This document shows, piece after piece, positions 10,471-17,554 of a stretch of 35,375 nucleotides of DNA. The notes below the pieces were generated by a model that was not told the origin of the DNA, did not search any database, and worked only from the letters and a program-made list of their open reading frames with translations. The stretch is from Emiliania huxleyi CCMP1516 (Eukaryota > Haptophyta > Isochrysidales > Noelaerhabdaceae), in the NCBI RefSeq assembly GCF_000372725.1, contig NW_005200659.1, forward strand, positions 217,529 to 252,903, in the 5' to 3' direction. Within the stretch, counting starts at the first letter, position 1; every line of letters starts with the position of its first letter. Both the position numbers and the translations under genes were made by a program.

Positions 10471-10642
10471 CCGTGCAGCCTCTTTCTTGCGCCCCATGAG
10501 GGTATAACAAAACTATTACATGCAAAGACATGTGAGTGTGGTCCATGCAGTGTCATGGGATGGTCATGCCTCATGGGTCTCTCTCTCAACCCTCCCGCCC
10601 CACCTCTGCGGACCCGCGGCTGTGCTACAACTACAAATGAAG

Positions 10643-11230
10643 CTAAGGAGAGGCAGCCCGCAGCGCCAAAGAGGAGGCGGGTGTCGCTGTCCGCCGTGCC
10701 CGACTCGACCACGAGATCGAGGATGCAGCGGCGCAGCCGGCCGAGCGCCGCCGCCGAAGGCGCGGGAAGGCGGCGGAGGAGCGCCTCGAACGCGTCTGCC
10801 GCGCCCGGCCGCTGCTGGAGGGCAGAGAGGGCAGCGTCCTCAAAGCCGGGAGGGAGGTGGGGGCGGGAGGACTGGCGCCAGGGGGGCGAGGCTGAAGAGC
10901 GACTCCTTGGCGGCGGAGAGCACTCCGCTCGTGAAGCCGCCGCCCCACTCCTCGCAGCCGCTTGGCAGGGAAGCTCTCGTCCCGTCCCGCCGTCTGGTGA
11001 ATGAGCTCGAGCAGCTTGGTGGAGGCTGAGGCGCGGCGGTACAGCGGGCGCCGTCCAGAGCCGCCAGCCGGCCGCGCTGCTGTCCGCCGCCGCTTGCACA
11101 GGAAGAGAATGAAGACAAAAAGCAGGGAGGCAGCGGCAGCGGCCACAAACCCGCTGTGCCTCTCGCACAGTGGCGCACGCGGCGGGCGGCGGTCTGTACA
11201 GCCAGCGTGGCAGTTGCTGCGGAACGACAC
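10643..11230 (-). pseudogene. Single-pass membrane protein gene, frame disrupted or unresolved
   Basis: ATG at 11230 opens a frame with a short Cys-containing N-terminus and one strong membrane helix (GFVAAAAASLLFVFILFLC) followed by a KRRR stop-transfer signal, then TKLLELIHQTAGRDESFPAK. Sensible coding then moves to another frame (GGGFTSGVLSAAKESLFS, about 10960-10880) and to a third (FEDAALSALQQRPGAADAFE on to CILDLVVESGTADSDTRLLF, about 10850-10650). No introns of normal size connect them. It is either a decayed gene, a gene with unrecognised small introns, or sequence with indel errors. No family is recognised. Confidence 0.35.
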
Positions 11231-12111
11231 TGTTTCGCAAAATAACAGGGACCGCGAGCCGACTCCATCCCTCCCTCAATCAATCAATCCTCCCTCGGGG
11301 TTTCTTTCTTTCAGGCACAGTCGCTCGCTCGCGGCGGCGGAAATTTTCTTTTCTTGGCGATGTCCTCCCCGCCGCGCCGCCGCCGAGATTCAAGGCCAAG
11401 GATTGTGCTGCTAGATCTCACTGACTGAGCTGAGTGAGCTCATAACTGCCCAGTTCGGGAATGCCTCAGTATCCTGTTCAGCCAGCGGGGCTGCTACGTT
11501 TAACTAAAAAAGAAAAAACACCCCGGCACGTCCCCTTCGACCAGAGGTACCCCTCCGGAACAACACCGAGAGCTCGGCACAACGCAGGCATCGAGGTTCG
11601 AGGTTCCCCTCAACCGAGAGCTCGGCACAACACCGAGGTTCCCCTCAACCCAAGCCGAGGCAACAACGCAGGCATCGCTCTCCCGTTCCTCTCGCGCTTT
11701 TGCCGCCCCATCGCGCCTCCGCAGCCGCAGCAAGCTACACGCCTGGACGCCCGCGACGCCTATTGCTCGCGAAGCCAGCCGTGCCCGCACCACTCCCCCG
11801 CTGAGCGATGCGCCCGCACGAGCGGCTCTGCGCCCCCCTCAGCCTGGCACCGCCTGCACCGCCCGCAGGTACGGAGCCGCGACACGCGTCTGCTGCTGCC
11901 CATTCGCCACCCTTGTCCCGCGCGAGCCAGCGCCGGGCCGCCCTTCCTGTCTTCCGGCCACAGCCCGCTCGCTCGCCAGTCGCCGCCCGGCTCCAGTCCG
12001 AGCGCCGTGGACGCGACAGACAGCGCGTGCCGGCGGCCTCGTCTCGACGCTCACGCCGCGGCGTGTTGCCCGTAGGCGCGGCTCTGCTCTCTCCGGCTCA
12101 ACTCCCGCTTC
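11231..12111. other. Upstream and intergenic DNA, no gene seen
   Basis: Contains short dispersed repeats near 11565-11675 (GAGAGCTCGGCACAAC and GGTTCCCCTCAACC, two copies each; AACGCAGGCATCG twice). Long open frames on both strands have Arg/Pro-rich composition without a domain and look like GC-driven shadows. Confidence 0.45.
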
Positions 12112-14745
12112 ATGTCGGCCGAAGAAGCGGCCCCCAACGGCGCCACCACAAACGCGCCGGCTCTCGAGCCGGTCATCGACTCAGTGCGGTCTTCGATGAC
12201 CGACACGGTGTCGGAGAAGCTCAGTGCGGTCGAGGACACGATCCAGCGCAAGCTGGACATCGACTCAGTGCGGTCTGACATGACCGACACGGTGTCGGAG
12301 AAGCTCAGTGCGGTCGAGGACACGATCCAGCGCAAGCTGGACATCGACTCAGTGCGGTCTGACATGACCGACACGGTGTCGGAGAAGCTCAGTGCGGTCG
12401 AGGACACGATCCAGCGCAAGCTGGACATCGACTCAGTGCGGTCTGACATGACCGACACGGTGTCGGAGAAGCTCAGTGCGGTCGAGGACACGATCCAGCG
12501 CAAGCTGGACATCGACTCAGTGCGGTCTGACATGACCGACACGGTGTCGGAGAAGCTCAGTGCGGTCGAGGACACGATCCAGCGCAAGCTGGACATCGAC
12601 TCAGTGCGGTCTGACATGACCGACATGGTGTCGGAGAAGCTCAGTGCGGTCGAGGACAAGATCCTGCGCAAGCTGTGCGGCGTCGGCGAGAAACGCGCGA
12701 ACAAAGTCAAGGTGGCCTTCATCCTCCTCACAGGCCTGGTCGCGCTGGTCGAGGCCGGCCTGATCACAGCCACCACAGAGCCGAGTGTCTACATCGACAT
12801 GGAGCTCCTTGACGAGGGGTTCAAGTGGAGCAATCTCCTTCCGTCGTCCTGCATTTCCGACAAGCTCCCACCACCGCCAGCGGGGGAAACAGCGTCGCCG
12901 AAGCCACCCGGGCTCCCACCACCGCAAGACTCCGCAAGCGACCAGGCCATCGCGGCTTTGACCAGCAAGGCTTTGACCAGCAACCAGTCGCTGATCGACC
13001 TCTGGTATTCGGACACCATCGAGAGCCAGTGCAAATACGACCCTCTTTTCAGCGGCGAGGCCACCGTTGACAACTGCGGCCCACAGCCAGAGTGCATCCG
13101 AGGCCTCAGTGTCTTCTTCACGATGACGCTCTTCCTCTCCGCCGTGTGCTACACCGGGGCGCGCATCGCGCTGCACTACCTCACGATGCGCGACAGCCAG
13201 CTGTGCGACTGCTGCCCCGGTTGCATCCGCACCGGCCTGCGCATCTGCCTCAAGATGGGCGCGCCCGTCGCGCTCAACTCTCTGATGATCGTCAACACGA
13301 AGATGGCGTGGCAAGAGGGCGGAAAGAACGGGGTACCCTCGCACGTGTACGGCTACAGGCTGGGCTTCAGCACACTCGAGCTCTTCTTCGTCGTCGTCAA
13401 CGTGCTCTTCATGATGGTCTTCGTCCTCGTCGGCTCCATGCTCGTCGTCGCGCCCACCTGCTGCGCAGGCATGATCAAGATCTGCTGCAAGGCTTGCGGA
13501 GGCGGGGCCAACGCTATGCGTAACGCGGTCAAAAGGGTGAAGCAATGGGCCCGCGGCTACCTCGTCTTGATGCTCTACATACTGTGCGTGCTTGCCTCCC
13601 CAACACCCCCTCTCCCTCCAAACCACTCCCCCCTAGCCGCAGACCTGTGGGTTGCCCCCAAGCTCAACGCCAGCCCTGGCCCTAATCCCAGACCCTAATC
13701 CCTCATCCCTCACCCCCCGCCCCTCTCCCTCCCCCTCATCCCTCACTCCTCACCCTCACCCTCACCCTCACGCTCACCCAGGTCCTTCTGGGGCATCGTC
13801 ACGACGATCGTTGCCGCCGCGCTCGAGTACGAGGACTGGGCTTCGACGCTCAAGTACGAGGACTGGGTTTCGCCGTCGATCGCCATCCAGTCCTTCCCTC
13901 TCATCGACATTGCCATGACTCTGATCATGTTCCCGCCCAACCTTGCCGTCCAGCTCGACTCCGAGCTCCCGCGCGTCTGGGCCGTCGGGGCGCTCCGAAT
14001 TTGCAAGGTGATCTCTGTGTGCATAGCACTGTTCTTGGAGTACTTCCACTTGTTCTTGAAGTGGAAGTACTCAGGGCCGCCGTGCAAGTGCTGCACCAAG
14101 TGCTTCCCGTGTTGTGGCCAGGGCGACACGCCCCAGCAGGGCAAAGGGCTGAATGAGATCAAGGTCGAGGTCGAGGGCGCCATCACAGACGCCGCGGCTG
14201 AGGCGGAGCAGACTGCGACTGAGATCAAGGTCGAGGTCGAGGGCGCCATCACAGACGCCGCGGCTGAGGCGAAGCAGACTGCGACTGAGATCAAGGTCGA
14301 GGTCGAGGGCGCCATCTCAGACGCCGCGGCTGAGGCGAAGCAGACTGCGACTGAGATCAAGGTCGAGGTCGAGGGCGCCATCACAGACGCCGCGGCTGAG
14401 GCGAAGCAGACTGCGACTGAGATCAAGGTCGAGGTCGAGGGCGCCATCACAGACGCCGCGGCTGAGGCGAAGCAGACTGCGACTGAGCTGGCTGAGATCA
14501 ATGTTCAGGACCGGGTCGTGGAGGAGACGGAGAAACTCATACCGCAGCTGGAAGAGAACGCCTCGGCAGACCTCCAGGCACTCAAGGATGCGGCTCCCAC
14601 CAGTTCCAGAGACTGGTTGCAGAGGGCCAAGGATTGGGCGTGGGACATGTCCGACAGGGCGTCCGCCAGGGCGGACAGCGAGGAGCAGAAGGCATCGGAA
14701 CGCCTCAGCGGTACTTCTGCACCGTCGAAACGCCTCAGCATCTAG
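12112..14745 (+). CDS. Six-helix membrane protein flanked by two coiled repeat arrays
   Basis: Two exons, 12112-13583 and 13782-14745, join in frame (CT|GTGCGT donor, CACCCAG acceptor, 198-nt intron) to 811 residues. After 21 residues come six 28-residue repeats (IDSVRSDMTDTVSEKLSAVE...), four heptads each, a likely coiled coil. Then six hydrophobic segments: VAFILLTGLVALVEAGLITA, the FFTMTLFLSAVCYTGARIAL region, LFFVVVNVLFMMVFVLVGSM, YLVLMLYILSFWGIVTTIVA, IDIAMTLIMFPPNLAVQL and VISVCIALFLEYFHLFL. Loops carry Cys clusters CDCCPGC, CCAGMIKICCKAC and CKCCTKCFPCC, possible palmitoylation or metal sites. The C-terminus has five 22-residue repeats (EIKVEVEGAITDAAAEAKQT), like apolipoprotein/LEA amphipathic 11-mers, then a charged tail. 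I do not recognise the family. Confidence 0.75.
12175..12678 (+). repeat. Six tandem 84-bp coding repeats
   Basis: Six in-frame 28-codon units starting at 12175, 12259, 12343, 12427, 12511 and 12595. The middle four are identical at nucleotide level. The first has TCTTCG for TCTGAC (Ser-Ser for Ser-Asp). The last is diverged at its 3' end (GACATGGTG, AAGATCCTG). Near-identity including silent sites implies recent expansion or homogenisation. Confidence 0.95.
14155..14484 (+). repeat. Five tandem 66-bp coding repeats
   Basis: Units start at 14155, 14221, 14287, 14353 and 14419. They are nearly identical; differences are GAGCAG/AAGCAG in the first and ATCTCA/ATCACA in the third. They encode 22-residue amphipathic units at the C-terminus of the six-helix membrane protein. 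Confidence 0.95.
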
Positions 14746-15203
14746 TCCGACGAGAATCGGCACAAGCAAGAGTGTGCTATCTGCATGGACTTCACCGACA
14801 CCGACCATTCAGCGACCATTCCTAATTCTCGCCGTCGGTGCCAGCCGGGGGCGCTGACTTGCCTCCATCTCCCATTCTGCACCGTTGGGGTTGTAAACGG
14901 GCCGCCACCGCCAGAGGTGGTTGCATGGAATTCGCCGACACCGATACTGTACCTCCTGACTCTGCCGTCGGTGCCAGCTGGTGTGGCGAGTGCCGCCGCC
15001 TTGCGTTATTGCGTTCGCACATAGCATACACACATAGCGGCTCTGTCCGAGACGCATTTGTGTGTGTTTGTGTGTGGGGCAAGCACTTAGCCATAGCATG
15101 AGGGCCTTCCCCAGCTGCTGTATGTGTTTTTGGTTCTGACTTGTATACTTGTAGCTGGATAGAGGATAGAGGTTAGAGCCGCAGTCGTCAGCCAGAACTG
15201 AAG
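14746..15203. other. Intergenic, no gene seen
   Basis: Contains two diverged copies of a CACCGACACCGA/GCCGACACCGAT ... GCCGTCGGTGCCAGC segment (about 14796-14850 and 14932-14980). A GT-rich stretch (TTTGTGTGTGTTTGTGTGTG) lies at about 15057-15076. Nothing codable. Confidence 0.45.
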
Positions 15204-15461
15204 ATGGGTGTAGAGCCGTACGCTCGCGATGTGTTGAACGTCCTCAACAAGTATGGATTTGAACCGCGCGCAGCGTGTCGCGATGGTGCTGCGGAAGAGC
15301 GGAAGTACCACGACTTCATTCCCGCAGAACACGAAGAAGTACGCCTGTTCTTCGTTCGGGACTTCGGGGCCGCAACAATATGCTCCCGACGAAATAGAAG
15401 AACACTGCACAAAGATCCATCTCACAGTAGAGGTGTCCGTTTTTATCTATTTATTTACTAG
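15204..15461 (+). CDS. Possible small protein of 85 residues, unrecognised
   Basis: ATG at 15204 opens 85 codons ending in TAG at 15459-15461. The first two thirds (VEPYARDVLNVLNKYGFEP, EERKYHDFIPAEHEEVRLFF) look like a normal soluble protein. The end is basic, then hydrophobic. Base composition is less GC-rich than the confident genes. A hairpin followed by six T lies 26 bp after the stop. No family is recognised and chance cannot be excluded. Confidence 0.3.
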   Translation: MGVEPYARDVLNVLNKYGFEPRAACRDGAAEERKYHDFIPAEHEEVRLFFVRDFGAATICSRRNRRTLHKDPSHSRGVRFYLFIY

Positions 15462-15486
15462 CGGGTTGGCTCGCTAGTCGCTCGCC

Positions 15487-15515
15487 GGCCCGCGCGGCAC
15501 GCGCGGGCCTTTTTT
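15487..15515 (+). terminator. GC hairpin followed by T6
   Basis: Perfect 9-bp stem (GGCCCGCGC / GCGCGGGCC) with loop GGCAC, then TTTTTT. It has the shape of an intrinsic bacterial terminator or a Pol III stop. In a nuclear genome its role is unknown, and I see no RNA gene upstream. Confidence 0.35.
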
Positions 15516-15880
15516 GTGGTCGGAGCGTTTTTTTCTAGCTTACGGGCTCGCTAAACGCTCGCCTCGCCATGTGACGGAGCTATACTCCGAGGCCTGTCAC
15601 AGACAGAGGTTGGTTGTAAAATGAACAAAACACGCTATTGCACACTCACAACATATGTCTCGCATCTCCTCACCCCCTACGCACATATGTCATATCGACA
15701 CACGACACGCTAGAGACGATGGATGTGTCTCTCGCTCCTTCCACACATCGCAAACACAGGAGACAGCTCCTACCTACCATCTATCTCTCTATCTACCATC
15801 GCTCTCTCCTATCTCTATCTACTACTGATCGCAAACGCACGCAGGCAGCGAGAGCGACCTCGTCACCAACTCAGAAGTCG
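15516..15880. other. Intergenic with TATC/CTAT-rich tract
   Basis: Lower-GC DNA with CTATCTCTCTATCTACCATC-like runs around 15778-15825. Open frames here are short and without family signal. Confidence 0.4.
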
Positions 15881-16661
15881 TCATCGAGGTCGTCCGCGTT
15901 CCACAGGGCCGCATCGCCCGCCGACTTGCTCACCTTCCAGCCGCGGTCGATGAGGGCCACGGCGGTCTCCTTCTCGGCCTGGGCACGTGGACCTGGCCCT
16001 CGGCGCAGCACGCACGGCCGCGCTTGCACCCGCCCGTCTTCGGCACGGGCTTCGCCTCGCCCGGCCAGAGCAGCGCGCCGCAGTAGTAGCACGCCAAGGC
16101 GCCGTCACCGCTGCCGCCGGTAGCGCTGCCGCTGCTGCCGCCGCTGGGGCTTGGTACGCTGGTGCGGCCGAGGTCGCCGACGTCGAGGAGCTCGAGGCGG
16201 GAGTGGTCGAAGCCGGGCCGCCACATGGCCTCGTTGCACCGCGCCGCGTTGATTCGCGACCACCGTCGGCCGCGGACGGCGGCGGCGTGGCGGCCGCGGG
16301 CGCTCGCGAGACGCGCCGCTCTGCTCTGGAACGGTTCGTTCGACTCGTTGTGCCGCCACACGCCCGGCGGCCGCGGGTCCCAGAAGTGGTTGCGCGGGCC
16401 TCTTCCTTGCGGCCGCGGGACGGCGTCGGGCACGTCGTCGGTCGCAACAGATGCGCGGCGAGCCGCCGCTCTGCTCTGGAACGGTTCGTTCGACTCGTTG
16501 TGCCGCCACACGCCCGGCGGCCGCGGATCCCAGAAATGGTTGCGCGGGCCTCTTCCTTGCGGCCGCGGGACGGCGTCGGGCACGTCGTCGGTCGCAACAG
16601 ATGCGCGGCGAGCCGCGGCACGTCGTTCCTGGCGCTGGTGGTTTGAGAGAGAGATCGGCAT
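15881..16661 (-). CDS. Cys-motif protein with internal 50-residue duplication
   Basis: Minus-strand frame from ATG at 16661. It contains two consecutive, nearly identical 50-residue blocks (ASVATDDVPDAVPRPQGRGP, NHFWDPRPPGVWRHNESNEP), then WRPGFDHSRLELLDVGDLGR and a Ser/Gly/Ala linker. A cysteine module CYYCGALLWPGE...GGCKRGRACCAEGQ follows near 16090-15990. That module resembles the C-x2-CGA-x3-W-x2-E ... CC-x2-G motif at the start of Helitron replicase-like proteins, so a Helitron remnant is possible. After it the sensible frame changes: AEKETAVALIDRGWKVSKSA...DLDDDF ends at a TGA near 15871. The two frames join exactly if a 14-nt GT...AG segment is dropped, far too short for a normal intron, so a frameshift is likely. 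Function not assigned. Confidence 0.45.
16315..16614. repeat. 150-bp tandem duplication, in frame
   Basis: Copies at about 16315-16464 and 16465-16614 differ at only two clear positions (GGGTCCCAGAAGTGG against GGATCCCAGAAATGG). The period of 150 bp adds exactly 50 codons to the minus-strand Cys-motif gene. Confidence 0.93.
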
Positions 16662-17264
16662 CGTCCAGAGTTCGGTCGACGAGTCGAGAGCTTCAGCTGG
16701 CCGAGGGTGCCACCTTTGTGGCTAGTTCCATTTCACTCTGACACGCTAATCTTGAAAACGTCCAACGGAGCTCCGTGTTGCTCCCAGCGCCCTCCCCCGC
16801 GCTTTCTGCGGCCATGGCCGATGATACTAGTATGAGAGGTCATCTGGCTACCGCGAGCGCGACTCAACTCGCCGACGTCGTCCGATGATTGTGCCTCAAA
16901 GTCAGCCTCCGGAGGCTATCGTGGGGTCGAGCCGGCAGTAGCCGTGACATGTGGTTCCACCACCCCTCGTATGCTTTGCCTCTGACCGCCACCGTTCCCA
17001 GGCTGCCAAATGGGATGGAAAGGAAGGCTCGGCGAGCGTATAGAAGCGTGCTCGACCTCGTCGTGGCAACCTGCACGGCAGCGCTGGTAGGCGCGATGAG
17101 CGTCGTGCCACCTGACCCGAGACGGGTCGCAGGCGTCGTACCGAGCGCGTCGAGACCGTGTCCTGATGTGATCTGCACGGGTGAGTCACGTCGGCGTCAA
17201 AGGAGCGACGTGCGACCTGTCAGAGCTTGATCTCCGATCTCAGCGGCGTCGAGTCGTCTCCGGC
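16662..17264. other. Intergenic, no gene seen
   Basis: Lies upstream of the Cys-motif gene. Short open frames in several phases; none shows domain character. GC content is lower than in the genes. Confidence 0.4.
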
Positions 17265-17415
17265 GCGCGACAAAGGTACATCCACAGGACGCGCAGAGGC
17301 AGCTGCGACCCCGCTGAGTGGACGGCGTCACACCGCGCCACCTGCTGTGTGACGCCGTCTACTCGGCGGGGTCGCAGCTGCCTCTGGAAGGCACCGAGAT
17401 GTACCTTTTTCGCGC
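17265..17415. repeat. 151-nt fold-back hairpin
   Basis: Outer arms 17265-17282 and 17398-17415 are inverted repeats with 17 of 18 matches. Inner arms 17294-17332 and 17348-17386 are 39-nt inverted repeats with two differences, both G-U pairable in RNA. The loop is about 15 nt, and an asymmetric internal loop separates the two stems. It could be a fold-back element or the template of a long RNA hairpin. No target duplication was recognised. Confidence 0.85.
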
Positions 17416-17554
17416 AATGGTCAAAATCAAGGTTTTGTAACGCGAGCTGTGCCACAGTGAAATGGAACTAGCCTGTGCTCTTTGTGCACGAAATGGGAAA
17501 TATATCTCTTTGATGATTGGCTTCATCAGTGGGTGCGCTGCATGCTCCGCGCGC

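Noticed and set aside
9829..10497. Cys-rich frames with repeated LSGCQ/CCQAV
   Set aside because: They are translations of the GACAGC satellite and end where the repeat ends.
12175..12678. CRISPR-like array
   Set aside because: The 84-bp units are contiguous, in frame and without variable spacers. They are coding repeats.
15487..15515. Evidence for a prokaryotic operon from the intrinsic-terminator-like hairpin
   Set aside because: Everything else (introns, eukaryotic families) points to nuclear DNA, and the hairpin is probably incidental.
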